Origin: Terfezia claveryi
Taxonomy: Eukaryota; Ascomycota; Pezizomycetes; Pezizales; Pezizaceae
Assembly: GCA_015179025.1 (NCBI GenBank)
Contig: WHUX01000089.1
Coordinates: 1-64,000 of the forward strand
Direction: 5' to 3'
Length of the DNA stretch: 64,000 nucleotides
Below the pieces are notes generated by a model, which worked only from the letters and a program-made list of their open reading frames with translations, was not told the DNA's origin and ran no database searches. Position 1 is the stretch's first letter, and every line of letters starts with the position of its first letter. Both the position numbers and the translations under genes were made by a program. Below are positions 1 to 11,963 of the stretch, piece after piece.

Positions 1-79
1 ACATAACATAGTAGTAATATAGGAAATACAAAAGTATATAATCAATTATATAAGCAATGAGATAACGTTCTCTATTACA
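1..79 (-). repeat. 3' LTR of element A' (partial)
   Basis: These bases match the right-hand end of the LTRs at 13903-14582, 18407-19085 and 26566-27244 and end in the same CATTACA-like terminus. The rest of this LTR lies outside the window. Confidence 0.9.
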
Positions 80-395
80 CTTCCCCACATAGAAGGATTT
101 CCTATCCTTACTTCCTTCGCTCTGCCATATTGGTTTCCATACGTCCTAAGATTTGATGCATTGTTAATATATTAGCATTAACGGAATATCCTTAGTGTTT
201 CCTTGACTCATGATTCTATCTCGTTCTTGTTGGATGAGAGCTTGGGTCTCATCTGTGGTTCGTGGTCCTTGTTTTCTTTAGTCCTTCGACGTCTCTTGAA
301 TGTATCTTCCATGCTTCCGGTCGTCCAGAAGTCTTGAAGAATTTCAGTGGTGATATCCTTGGCGTTTACCCAGGAATCATATTCAGGAGTGTATC

Positions 396-1660
396 CTAGC
401 CATCTGATCTTATATTGTCTTTCTCCAGTTCGAGGAGCTTTCTGAATTCTAATACCTTTTTAACTTCATAACGATTGTCTTGAATTGGTCCTGGTTCCTG
501 AGATTGTCTGTGAGGGAACTGGGTAGGATCGTTTTTATAGTAGGGTTTAAGTTTGCTGATATGAAAAGTATTATATATGAGGTGGAGGTCAGGTTGACTG
601 GATAGGTCTAGGCTATAGTTATTGCGTTTCCGATTACTAGAAATAATGGGAAATGGGCCTAGCCATTTTGGTTTGAGCTTGGGTGAGACATTCGATAGGT
701 TGATATTTTCTGAGGAAAGCATAACCTGTTGTCCGACTAAAAATTTGGCTGTATTAGGTAGTCGTTTGTTCGCTTGAGATGCTTGAGTCTTCTTGGCGTC
801 ATATAGGTTTTTGGATGTTACCTCATGACGTTCATTTGCGGGTACATATGTATTAATGGGGTATGGAAGTATCGATACGTCAAGATGTGCATTAAATCCA
901 AATAGTGTGGAAAAGGGACTATTCTGTCTAGCGGCATTATACCTAGAGTTAAGTTTCAACTGTATCTCTAGTAGTTTCTGTAGCCAATCAAATCCTTCGA
1001 TTTTATAGGCTCTTGCTACTTGTAGAATTTCTCTGTTCACAATTTCCGATTGTTCGTCTGCACATGTATGATATGCGGTGGACGGTTCCAACTTGATTCC
1101 TTTATTCCTAGCCTAATCTTGAAAGTGCGTTGACATAAAAAGAGTGTCGCAGTCAAAAACAATACAGAAAGGGTATCCCATAGTCGGGACTACATGAGTA
1201 TCAAAGGTAGCAGTACATTGTTCTGCTGTGAAATTATCCGAGACAGGAATAAGAAACTTGAATCCTGATTGTCTATCAACAATCGTCCAAAGTCGTGAAA
1301 TACAAACTACATAATCTTCTTCAACAGGAATATTCGGGTACAAAATTGAACACTTAGTAAACACAGGTGCTACTTTAAGAAAATCCATCGATATGTCAGT
1401 TCATGGCCTGCTTGGTACATGTAATGGGGTTACGAGTCCAAGTGGCGCCTTGTTGGAATACTTTGTCCGTTGACAAGTATCACAACTTCTGATATAGTCC
1501 TTAGTTGGTTCTGCAAAGGACTGGCAATCATATCGGTCAGTAAGATATTTCATCGTTTTTTCAATGCCACCATGAGCGGTTGCTTCATGTGCATCTTCAA
1601 TAACCAATTCGAGATAGTTCTTACCTTCGATGTTAAAGGTAGAGGGCAAGACTAGTCTCC
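396..1660 (-). pseudogene. Element A' integrase and start of chromodomain (frameshifted)
   Basis: Three minus-strand frames together read as a Ty3/gypsy integrase. An N-terminal zinc module is seen as HEATAHGG followed by CDTC at about 1470-1600. The catalytic core has MDFLK, then FDCDTLF and DEQSEIVNREI as the D, D and E positions (about 1030-1400). The C-terminal part leads into a chromodomain-like YEVKKVLEF at about 430-480. Copy A (19378-20361) reads the same region in one frame, so the breaks here are copy-specific. The family role is strand transfer of element cDNA into chromosomes, with the chromodomain thought to steer integration. Confidence 0.8.
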
Positions 1661-1667
1661 ATTGTCC

Positions 1668-3108
1668 TTATCGGTTCTTGACATACAAAAATCCATCTTT
1701 CCTTCTATGATCCTTACGGTTCACAAAGGTATCATAGTAGTTCTTCCAGATAGGACATACTCTCATGCATGATTGATATGTGGCTTTTATACCTGTACCT
1801 TGGTCAAGCCAGTGTGTGATGAAGTAGTCCTTGTCATCTAACCATCCGTCGCTGATGTGTTTCTCTTCAATGAGCTTGTTGAGGGTCGGTTCGATCCTTG
1901 TGTTGAAGTCATTGATGGTGGGTTTCTTCTCCTTACATGTAGAAGCATTATGTCCTGAAAACTTACAGAAATCACAACGCTGTCTGGAGGTCTTGGTGTC
2001 TTGAATGAAAGAGGGTAGATTTTCGTCAATGGCTACTCGCTTTTTTGAACGAGTGGTGATGGCGGCAGTGTTGATTGGAATCGCGTTACTACTGCTAGCG
2101 GTTGCAGCTGGTAGTTGAGGTGCATTCCATGGTTGTTGTGGAGCAACAGGAGTATCCATGATCTCCTGTTCCATTTGTCGGTTGGTTATCTGTTCGGTAG
2201 GGTTACTGAACTGAATGCTGGGTTGGAGAGTGGGTTGTGTCGGCTTGTTGGCAATCCATCTTTTTGCCCATTCTCCGATTTCCTGGATAGCTTCTTCACG
2301 GCTGAGAGCTGGTGGAGGTAGATAAGCTGGCGTTTATTGTACTGGTGCTAGTTCCTTTTGAGGCTCATTTGCGGATAAGATATGCACAATACGAGTCGTA
2401 AGGAATTCCTTCTCCTTCTTAAGAACTGAGGCTGTCAGGTCACAGTTCAAACTGCCATGTCCGTGGTGGTTGCAAATTGCACATGTTTCGATGGTAACAT
2501 GCGGTTGTTCATGGCGTGGGAGCTGCCATGAACTGGACAGTAAAAATCACGGCAAAAGGACCAGTGCATCCTTTTGTGTTGTTGCCAATTGCTATGAGCC
2601 AGGTCGATAGCAATTTCTTTGCTTCTTCAGGAGCGAGGGTATTTTGTTGTGCGTTTTCAGAAGATGGAGGCCTATATCTTAGTCCAAGAACTGTTAAGGG
2701 TTTGTTCTTGTTTATATTGGGTATACGATCATACCCGCTGAAAACTTCTTCTGGTATGGTGGACAGAGTCTCGTCGTCTGAGAACTCTTCTTCCTTCATA
2801 ATGTCATATTCGCTTTCTTCATCCTGGATGCCCTCAAAGTATGGACAGAAGATATGGTGTCCAAGTTCTTCGGCTCTTCCACGACATTTGTTAAAGTCGC
2901 AGTCGACATACTTGAAATTGATAGCTCTACGAGAAACCATATTGTTCTGAGTAGAGGTTTCTGGTGAATGGAAAGTTCTTAAAGCGTTGGTAGAGATGTT
3001 GCGGTTGTAGGTATGGTTAGGAGGATCGATGCTGTTGGAAATATAATCGTCCTCAGTGGTGGGAGTGTCCAAGTATTTATGCTTTCTTGATAGGGCGTCT
3101 GCTATCAA
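1668..3108 (-). pseudogene. Element A' Zn-cluster linker between RNase H and integrase
   Basis: After the end of RNase H (ADALSRKHKYLD) the polyprotein continues for roughly 450 residues before integrase starts. It has an acidic stretch (DEESEYD) and several Cys/His clusters. These are C-X4-C..HH..C at 2845-2901, an SFCRDFYCPVHGSSH region at about 2500-2560, a CCHC knuckle CAICNHHGHGSLNC at 2442-2483, and a second knuckle CDFCKFSGHNASTC at 1935-1976. A one-base loss near 2620 relative to copy A throws the frame off. A proline/glutamine-rich stretch lies between the two knuckles. Nucleic-acid binding is inferred from the knuckles; I do not recognise this linker from described gypsy families. 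Confidence 0.7.
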
Positions 3109-3129
3109 ATTTTCCTTTCCTGCAGTATG

Positions 3130-5100
3130 CTATATGTCTGTATCAAATTCCATTAGGTAATCTTGCCATCGCCTCAATTTTTGACTTGCAGGCGTTTGAG
3201 TATGGAAGGTTACTAACGGTTTGTGGTCAGTAATGATAGTGAACTTGTGACCTCTCAATTGTGCTTCAAAAAATTTTAATGAGTCAATAATCGCTAATAA
3301 TTCCTTTTGAAAGGTAGGATAATTGAGTTGTGCTGGATTAAATTTTCTAGAGTGGAAGCATGATGGTCTGATATGCGTCAACGGTCCTTGACCTATCCAA
3401 GATCCTAGTCCTACATCACTAGCATTACAGACTAAATATTTGGTTCAGTAGATTCATTATTCCAGGGTTTTAAAATATGTGGGGAATTCACAAGTTCCTT
3501 GAGTTTTTCAAACACTGCGTTATGAGTATCTGTCCATTCCCATTTCTTTGTTTCTCCTTGCAGTTCTGACAGGGTCTTGCATACGATGCCAAGTCAGGAA
3601 TAAATCTGCTGAGATAATTAACGATTCCAAGGAATCCTCTAAGATCTTTTTTCTTGTAGGAGTTGGAAATGTTAATATAGTAGTCCTCTTCTTGGGTCTA
3701 CATGTAATCCATCTGATGTCAAAACGTGTCCTAAGATTTCCAATCTTGGAGTAAAGAACTGGCATTTGCTTTCTTTGAGATAAAATTTCTCATCCTGTAG
3801 ACGTTGAAGTACTTTCTTCAATAATTCTACATGTTCTTCATACGTTTTAGAGATATAATAATATCATCAATATAGATGATTAAATTTTTATAGACCATGT
3901 CCTTAAAAATTTCATGCATAACGCGAACCATGGTAGCAGGTGCGTTACGATCCCCTTGTTGCATAACTCTACTTCTGAAATATCCCATATGACATAAAAA
4001 GGTAGAGTGTTGCTCAGATTCTTCATCATTCCTAATATTAAAAAATCCGTCGGCTAAGTCGACCTTAGTCCAAATGGGATTCTCCGCTACTAGTTCAATT
4101 GCTTCATTAATATCTGGCAATGGGGTGTGGTCCGGTTCTACGGCTAAATTGCGGTCTCGACAGTCATTGACATGTCGTGCTTCTTCCGGTTTATCTCGTT
4201 TATGGATAGTGAATATGACTACAACATTTGTGTCATTTTCTACTCTATATATGTGACCTGATGCTTCTTCTTCGACTAATTTGTCATGGATTTGTTGTCT
4301 AAATCGATGTCCTGAGGGTCGCCATTTTGGTATCCAAGTAGCTCCTGCTTTTGGTTTGATAGAGTGATTAATTTTTCTTAGTGGAGGTAATTCCTGTGGA
4401 ATTGTCTTGGGAAATAATAAGGGAAACTCCGTTATAGGGTTGAATTCTTTCTGTACCGTAGAAACAGCTGTCACGAGTTCTCTTTCTAAATCGGTTTCGT
4501 CTGCGTCACTGATATTTTCCCAATTATCCGGTTCACTATAATCTGTGACTGATTCATAGCTGACCTGTGTATATGCTGATCTTATACCATTCACCATGGT
4601 TCTAGATCCCTTCCATACACTTAGCTGGAATCGTGGAATGTTTTCCGGTTGGATAGTACTGGTTCCTGATGGGCAGAATTATTGCTCGCACTCTACTGAG
4701 AGCAGGTTCTCCTAGTATCATGTCCCATCCAGTCAAATGAGCTACATAGAACGTTCGTTCTTCTACATAACCTATCCAATCAAGTTTGATAGTACAAGCT
4801 TTGTCTATCGTTCCTTTTGAGCCTTTAATTGCAGTACTTAATGATTTCTTCTCGATACTTCTAGTTGGTATTTTCTATAGGTGTACAAATTGAGAATTGA
4901 TTAAGTCTCCTTCCTTCGTTTGGAGATCAATTAAAGCTAGTGTGGGGTGTTCGTTAGCTTTAACGAATACCTTGCTAAAATCTGGTACCTGTCTTGACAA
5001 GGGTCGTTCCTTGATTTTATCCTTGTTGTTTTTATCCTTGGTAGCTATCGGCATAGCTAATCTTGTGCGGCTGTACGCATGGGTACCTTATTTTTTCGTT
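3130..5100 (-). pseudogene. Element A' protease, reverse transcriptase and RNase H (frameshifted)
   Basis: RT is read at 3827-4597 with TKVDLADGFFNI, a short GDRNAPATM block and the catalytic YIDD box at about 3860-3875. RNase H follows at about 3130-3480 with CNASDVGLGSW (a Cys-Asp to Cys-Asn change against copy A) and the FQKELLAI and TDHKPL blocks. A protease region precedes RT at about 4600-5000 (AAIDLQTKEGDLINSQF-like, with an A-L-I-D core). Several one-base losses against copy A break the frame near 3440, 3700 and 3850. These domains would copy element RNA into DNA inside virus-like particles. Confidence 0.8.
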
Positions 5101-6234
5101 TCCTACAGTCCTTGTAGGAGTGTCCAGGGTTCCAACACCATAGACATTTCTTGTCTTTAATTAATTGCATCTTCGTCTTCTGATCCAATTTTTTTGTGAT
5201 GGTGTCCCAATCTGAGTCCTTCCAATTTTCTGTGTTGGGTTTGGTGTTGGGATTGCTGCTAGGATTAAATCTGTTTTTTGTCGTTCATTCTGGTCCCTGC
5301 GTGGACCGTGACTTCGATTTTCATTCCGAAGGTGTTGTCGTGGGATGTATTTGTTGTGGATGGTGGGGCAATATCCTTTTTGGAAGCTTCATATGACTCC
5401 GCTTGATGCACGAGCTGATCATATGACCATTCTTCTTTAATTAAAGGAATTAATGTAGCTGACATGTATGGCGGCAGGTGATTAAGAAACTTTCTTCTTT
5501 TACTTCCTGCGATATTGATTGTTTACCATCCTTGTCAATCAATTTGATTTGCATTTCAGTAAGCCAGTTGGCAAACTGTTTGATTCCCATGTGACGTCCG
5601 TCTTTGTATGGTGTAGCTGTCTCCCATCGTTTCCACAAAATGTCGTTACTAGTAGAGAGTATCAGACAATCCCTTAGCGCTAGTATGAATCCAAAGAATG
5701 TCGCATTCTTTCCTTTTTCTCTTAGGAATTGATTATAAGTACTGAGCACGCTCCCTTCCATTCTGAATCCAACAATTTCCAGAGCTGAAGCGCCTTCTAA
5801 ATCTATTCTTTTGAGAACAAACCAACGTTGCATTGCTGTGGCCCAAGAGTCAAAATATTGTGAGTCTTGCCATTTTTTGTCTTCTCCTCTTAATTTTTCT
5901 GGCATATCAATCTTTATTCCTTTTAAAGCATTCGTTGCTTTATGGTTACCCGTTGTAACCATTCCTGTTGTAGATTCCCATTACTGGTGTTCAACTGATT
6001 TTCCTCATTTGGGTTTTCTTTTAAGAGTTTGACTTGCAACTGACGATACCTTATCAGAGTCCGAGCTATCATCTCCACTATCATCGGGGTCTCGTCCTCC
6101 TCCTTATGTTTTCTGCTGCTGTTGGTCTACTCCTGTATCTAGATCATCATCGTCTTCTGGTAATTCTATATCTTCTAGTAGTTGGTCTTTGTCGTCTGGT
6201 TCTTTGGCTGACCCAGTCCTCCTTTCTGGTGTCT
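5100..6234 (-). pseudogene. Element A' gag, C-terminal half with CCHC knuckle
   Basis: The minus strand reads a gag capsid segment (5450-5962, with KKWQDSQYFDSWATAMQRW and KQFANWLTEMQIKL) that shifts frame near 5465 and ends in a CLWCWNPGHSYKDC-type knuckle at about 5100-5150. The matching intact stretch is at 23996-25360 in copy A. The 5' half of this gag lies beyond the inserted element B, from 12457 onward. Confidence 0.75.
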
Positions 6235-6239
6235 CAGGT
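6235..6239. repeat. Target-site duplication of element B, left copy
   Basis: CAGGT lies directly before the TGTAACG start of element B. The same five bases follow its end at 12457-12461. Removing B and one copy restores the gag sequence seen uninterrupted in copy A at about 25117-25145. Confidence 0.95.
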
Positions 6240-6732
6240 TGTAACGTGGGCTCTGAGAACAAGGCGACCAAGGGGTACGCCGGGGAGAAGGCAGAGGCTA
6301 GGGCAAGACACACGTAGGAATGCTACGTGTGTGACTAGGGGAAGGCTGGGACGGGGGACAGGGGCAAGAGGCACGAGACACGCGGAAGCGGTTGCCACGT
6401 GTGTCGGAGGGAGGCAGCTGTGCTGCAGAGTAGTTCACGAGACAAGGGGGGGGGGGGGAGTGCACAAGGGAGGTGCACAAGCGCTGGGAGAGGCAAGGTC
6501 CTGTATTGGATATACAAGACGTTGGATGGGGATCCAACGAGAGGGCGGAGAGAGCAAGCTATATATACAGGATTCCTTCTTGGCTGGCCAAGGCCACCGG
6601 AAGGAATAAGGTTCCCGAGACCCCTTATCTCGGGAACAGAGATAACAACGATATCAATCAATCAACAATAACGAGAGTCGGACGGAATTCCGTCTGACTC
6701 TCAAACCCGGCTAGGAAAGGACGGTTATGACA
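6240..6732 (-). repeat. 3' LTR of element B
   Basis: 493 bp, starting TGTAACG and ending TATGACA, and matching 11964-12456 with few differences. A TATATATA stretch at about 6568-6576 is the likely promoter on the minus strand. The open frames seen across this LTR on both strands are G-rich LTR shadows, not genes. Confidence 0.95.
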
Positions 6733-6940
6733 CTATCCCCCCTTTAGGCTCGGAGCCCCATCGACGAAAGACAAGGCGAAAGGTAAGACAAAAACAAACA
6801 AACAAAACAGGCGACTAAAACCAATAACCTATAACACAACCCCAACGCCGGAAGTACGTACCAACAATAATCCCAACAACAACGACAATAACAACAGCAA
6901 CAAAACAACCCTAATAACCAATTCCAGGATGACAAGAACA

Positions 6941-9900
6941 TCATTGGGCGGGGCGAGGCTTCCGGGGGTAACGCTGGTGGAACAGGGTGACCAAGTCCTG
7001 TGTGTTTTCCAGGTCCTCCGCTGGTTGCCAGGTCGTCTCCTCATCTCCCAGCCATTTGACCTTATATTGCAGGTGCCCATACCTTCTTCGGGAGTCCAGC
7101 ACTTCCTCTACCTCCCATTCCTCCTCACCTTCGATAACCACGGGGGGAGGTGGAGGGTGTTTCTGGCCGGGGAGAGGGTCGCTAGCGGCAGGCTCGATCT
7201 CGGAGACATGGACGACTGGATGTCGTTTGATGTCTTTGGGGAACCTCAGGCGGTAGGCATGAGTGCCCACAGCGGCCAACACCTCAAATGGACCCAGGAA
7301 CTTGTGGTCGAGCTTGCGGGAGGGCCGTTCTGTTCGGAAGTGCCGGCTGGAGAGCCATACCTTGTCGCCTAGCTGATATCTGGGGGCTGGCAACCGTGAG
7401 CCGTTGGCATATTCGGCTTGCCTGGCTTGCGCATACCTCAGCTCTGCCTTCAGGGTCGAGTGGAGCTCAGCGATTCCGGCTGCGAACTCCTTGGCTGGGG
7501 GTTGGGCTTTCTGCAGGGGAGCTAGGGTGTCCACGAATCGGGGGTGCCAACCGTAATTGGCCAGGAAAGGAGAGGTTTTGGAGGATTCCGAGAACTGGTT
7601 GTTCGCGGCGAATTCGCAGGTGGCCAGCAGCGAAACCCAGTTATCCTGCTGGTAGTTGACAAAGGCCCGCAGATATTGCTCCATAATGGCGTTCATCCTC
7701 TCTGATTGGCCGTCCGTCTGGGGGTGATATGCCGTTGACAGCCGCACTTTGATCCCCAGAAGTTCGCAGAAGGCTTGCCAGAATTCTGAGGTAAACTGGG
7801 GGCCACGGTCGGATACGATCGATTCAGGGAGGCCATGGTATCGGAATACATTATTGAGGTAGAGATTGGCTAACTCTGGGGCAGAGCAGGTATCCCGGCA
7901 AGGTATAACATGCCTCATTTTTGTCAACCGATCTACCACCATCAAGATGGCATTGAATCCTGAGTCTTCTGGCAATCCCGTCACGAAATCCATGGTCAGA
8001 TGCAGCCACGGCCGATCCGGGATATCCAGGGGCTTCAGAGTGCCATATGGGGCGTGGCGGACGGGCTTAGCACGCTTGCAAACATGGGAGTACCGTACGT
8101 ACCGCTCCACTTCCTTCCGCTGGTCAATCCATGTATATTCCCTAGCCAGAAGCTCTAACGTTTTGGCCACTCCAGGGTGACCTGCAACCAGGCTGTCATG
8201 GTGTTCCTTGATCAATCGAAGGCGCAGCTCTCCTTCTGGCACATACAGCCGTTCGAGGTGGTAGAGGAGGCCTTCCTGGACGGTACACTCGGCTAGGGAG
8301 ATCTTGGGGTGGTGGCGCTGGCCAGAATCCACTGCGGTGATAATTTCCTTGGCCAGGGGGTCGTCCTCATATGCCTGTCTCACTAGTTGTCGGAGGTCAG
8401 CCTCAGCCTCAGCTTCCGCAAGGGTGTTGGCCGCCAGGTCGAGATTTTCAGGTTTCAGTACCACCTGATTCTGGTACTTCAGCCTTTCATCCCCCCCTTT
8501 AGGGAGATCTCCCGATCTCCTGGTCAGTGCATCCGGCTTACCCCCAGCCTTTCCCAGCCGATACCTTATCTTGAAGTTAAACCGAGAGAGGAATTCCGAC
8601 CACCTAGCCTGTCGGCGATTTAGCAATTTGGTGGTTGTGAAGTACTCTAGGTTCTTATGGTCAGAGAGGACCTCGATAACCCCCTTTGCCGATTCCAGGT
8701 GTGGTCTCCATTCCTCGAATGCTCGCACAATGGCCATTAACTCCTTATCATAGATTTCGTAATTACACTCCGCTGGGGAGTGCTTTTTGGAGAAATAGGC
8801 CACTGGGTGGAGGACTCCATCGACATACTGGGACAGGATTCCGGCGGAGACATAGTCGGAGGCGTCCGTTTCCACGATGCACTCGCTATCGGAGTCAAAA
8901 TGGGCCAGGATTGGGGCTGAGCAGAAGGCTTCCTTGAGCTTCTCGAAGGCAGATTGGGCTTCTAAACCCCACTGGAAGCGCTGGCTTTTGTCCATACCCT
9001 TTGTCCTTGTCAACGCCGTCAAGGGTGCCATGATCTTCGAGTATCCCAGGATAAACCGGCGGTAGAAGTTGGCGAATCCCAGGAAGGCCTGTACATCCTT
9101 GAGGTTGGCTGAAGTTTCCCACTCCTGGATCGCAGCAACCTTCGCAGGGTCCATCTGGATGCCCTCCGTGGTGATAATTAGCCCCAGATACTTGACCTTC
9201 TGCACATGGAACTCGCATTTTTCCGGCTTCAGATATAACCCAGCTCCCTCCAGCTTCTCCAGCACTTGTCGGACGTGGATCTTGTGTTCTGCTAGGGTAT
9301 CCGAGTAAATGAGGATATCGTCCAGGTAGGCGGTGCAGAATACGTCCAGAAAGTCCCGCAGAGTATCATTGATAAAGTGCTGAAAAGAGGTGGGGGCGTT
9401 GGTTAAGCCGAAAGGCATTACATTATACTCAAAATGGCCATATCGCGTCCGGAAGGCAGTTTTCCACTCCTCCCCCTCGGCGATCCGTACCAGGTTGTAA
9501 GCCCCTCTTAAATCCAGTTTGGTGAACCATTTGGCCTTGGAGAGCCTGGCTAATGTCTCCTAGATTAGGGGTAGGGGGTACCTGTTTTTGACTGTTATCT
9601 CGTTTAGGCCCCGGTAATCGACACACAACCGGAGGGAGCCGTCCGATTTCTTCACGAAAAGCACCGGGGCACCCGCTGGTGAGGAGCTGTGGCGAATGAA
9701 GCTCTTGTTGAGGTTTTCCTCCAAGTATTTCTTCAAAGCTTCTAGCTCCAACCGGGACATTCCGTAGAGGGGCCCATAGGGGGGGGTCTTACCCTCTATC
9801 AGCGGAATCGTGTGGTCATATGGCCGGTGGGGTGCGAGCTTTTCTGCGGCCTTCTCCGAGAACAGGTCGATGAATTCGTGGTATTCGTCCGGTACCATGG

Positions 9901-10666
9901 ACTTCCACTCCTCCTTCGACCGTGTCTTATTAATCTCCAGGTTCACCTCGTGTATGGACAGGGCATGAGCCTTCAGCTTGTGCCTCCTGGTGAGGTAAGC
10001 GAAAGCCCCTGCCCCGATGAAGCTAACGTTCAGAGGCTTTTGGGGAACAGGGGGCACAGGGGGAACAGGGGGAACAGGGGGCATAGGGGGAACAGGGGGC
10101 ACCGGAGGAACAGGGGAATTGGCATCGAGGTGCGCAGGTAGGTGCACCACCTGAGTCGGGTGGATTATCGGGGTAGGCAAGGCACACAACCCAGTGACGG
10201 TGACCTTTGGGTTCCCGCAGTGCTTTTTGCAATATTGGCTGTTGAACTGCAGGGTATAGGAGCCGAAGCTGACCGATACATCGTGCATTCTAAGCCAGGG
10301 GATTCCAAGGACAATTGGGTATTTGAGCTTTGTCACGAACATTGGGAGGTTTGCCTCGGAGTGATCCCCGACTAGGGCAGGCACGCACGCAATATTGGTG
10401 ATATCCTCGGAGGAGATGGGTCGACCGTCGATGACATCCAGAACACGGGGGGTTTTGAGCTTGGACGTGGGTATGGAGAATTTACTGACAAAGGCCTGGT
10501 CAACGAATGCAATTCCTGAGGCTCCGCAATCTATGAGTGCTGACGTGGTAATTGTTCTATCATTATTGATTTTGAGGGAGATAGATACAACAAAATGCTC
10601 GCTGAACAAGCAAGATTCGTCAACAACAGAAGAAGTGGAAGACACAGAAAATGCAGACAAAGACAA
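6941..10666 (-). pseudogene. Element B pol: protease-RT-RNase H-integrase-chromodomain with one stop
   Basis: One reading frame runs from about 10666 to 6941 except for a TAG at 9557-9559, where sister D has a Gln codon (a C-to-T change). Domains in order: aspartic protease (ALIDCGASG), a Pro-Val repeat spacer at about 10035-10110, RT ([14 protein letters not shown], then YLDDILIYS), RNase H (ETDASDY, YDKELMAI), a short (Glu-Ala)n linker at about 8395-8415, integrase (HHDSLVAGH; VSDRGPQF; DGQSERMN), and a C-terminal chromodomain (EEEWEVEEVLD ... VKWLGDEETTW). The first Cys of the integrase HHCC module is Ser here (YSHVC against NCHIC in D), which should weaken zinc binding. The frame ends at 6941. 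Confidence 0.9.
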
Positions 10667-10707
10667 AGGTAAGCGGCCTGGAGCAGGTCCCTTGCTAGTG
10701 TCAGTAA

Positions 10708-11928
10708 CTAGGCAAGGGACTCTCCTTTTCCCGACTCTTCAACTTCTTCGATCCGTGATTCGGATATGGCGTGGGCGGCCAGGGATCGGTTCTTGCGGAG
10801 GGGACATGCCGCGATGAAGTGGTCCCCTTTCCCACAGGCAATGCACAACCCATTGTTGCGGCGACGTTCCCTCTCTTCTTGTGTCAGGCGGGGCCTTCCT
10901 GATGATAAATCCATGGGGGTGGTGCCGCCCGCCACCAGGGATGGGTGGGCTGGCTTATTGGCTATAGCTTGGGTCTGAGGGCTAGGGTTCAGGGGTCGAG
11001 TTTGTTGCTGGAGGTGCTGGGCTTTAACAGGAGGCCGATAGGTACTGGGGGCGCTGACCTAGACTCTCAATCTAGCCATTTTTTGCTCCATCTTGGATGC
11101 CTGATCAATGAATTCATCCAGGGTTTTAACATCTGGAGATTGGAGGAGGGCCTGTTTGAGCTCAATATTGAGGCCTTCCTCGAACTGTTCCAGCTTCACC
11201 CGATCGTTCCACTCCACCTCTGCTGCCAACCTTGAGAATTCTGCCACGTATGTTGAGAGGTCATAGCCCTTCTGTTTTAGTGCTCGGAGAGCGCGAGTTG
11301 CCGTACCCACGGGGTCTGGGTCTCCGAAGGCACGGTCGAGGATTGTGAGCAGAGCAGCAACATCAGGGAGGTTGAAGCGGTCATCGAGCACATAGGGTTG
11401 GACCTGGTCCAAAGCTCTGCCCTCCAATAGGCCGTATACATAAGCTAATCGGTGCTGAACGGTAGGGAATTTTGCAGCATCCCCAGTTAGTTTGATTTTG
11501 ATGGAATTTTTCCAGGCTTTCAGGCGAGTCCTGTCACCATTGAACTTTGGCGGGGTAGGGAGATCCTGGGTCTTGGGTGCCTGTAGTGCTTGGGGTGCTG
11601 GGGCTGCTTGGATTGTGTCCAGGGCTCTATTCAGGCTCTGGATGGTTCTTCTTTCATTGATCAAGTCGTTCTGGGCGGTTGCGAGGTCAGCCTGGCAGGA
11701 GAGGAGGTCTTCGGTGAGTATCGTGACCTCGTCATTGGTTCTGGTCTGTTTTTGTTAGCCTTCATGTATGGCTAATTCCAGTCGTTGGCCTAAGGCATCC
11801 GCCGCCAGGTATATATCGATAATGGTCTGACGATAGCTGCCGAAATCGTCCTGGTTCATGGGAATGGGTAGAGCTTGCCAGGCTCGAAATCTGGCTGCGA
11901 GCGCGGGGGTGGTGTTTTGGGCAGCCAT
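10708..11928 (-). pseudogene. Element B gag with two stops
   Basis: Gag begins at MAAQNTTPAL (ATG complement at 11926-11928). It runs through a coiled-coil-like stretch and the capsid core (LPTPPKFNGD, YVYGLLEGRALDQ, AFGDPDP) to a CCHC-type knuckle CIACGKGDHFIAAC at about 10810-10850, ending near 10708. A TAA at about 11755-11757 and a TAG at about 11057-11060 interrupt the frame. Gag would form the particle that packages element RNA; pol follows in a separate or shifted frame. Confidence 0.85.
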
Positions 11929-11952
11929 TGAGCGTACCGGTTGATCAGAGTG

Positions 11953-11963
11953 ATCCAACGTAG
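11953..11963 (-). other. Element B primer-binding site, self-priming candidate
   Basis: Read on the minus strand, the bases after the 5' LTR are CTACGTTGGAT. Nine of them (ACGTTGGAT) are complementary to ATCCAACGT, which lies in the same LTR about 40 bases after its TATATA stretch, near the expected RNA start. I see no good tRNA 3'-end match. The arrangement resembles the self-priming known for the Tf1/sushi group. D has the same pairing. Confidence 0.4.

Noticed and set aside
6034..6671. Several Gly/Arg- and Pro-rich frames in the LTRs of B and D
   Set aside because: They fall on G-rich LTR sequence on both strands and recur in each LTR; shadows, not genes.
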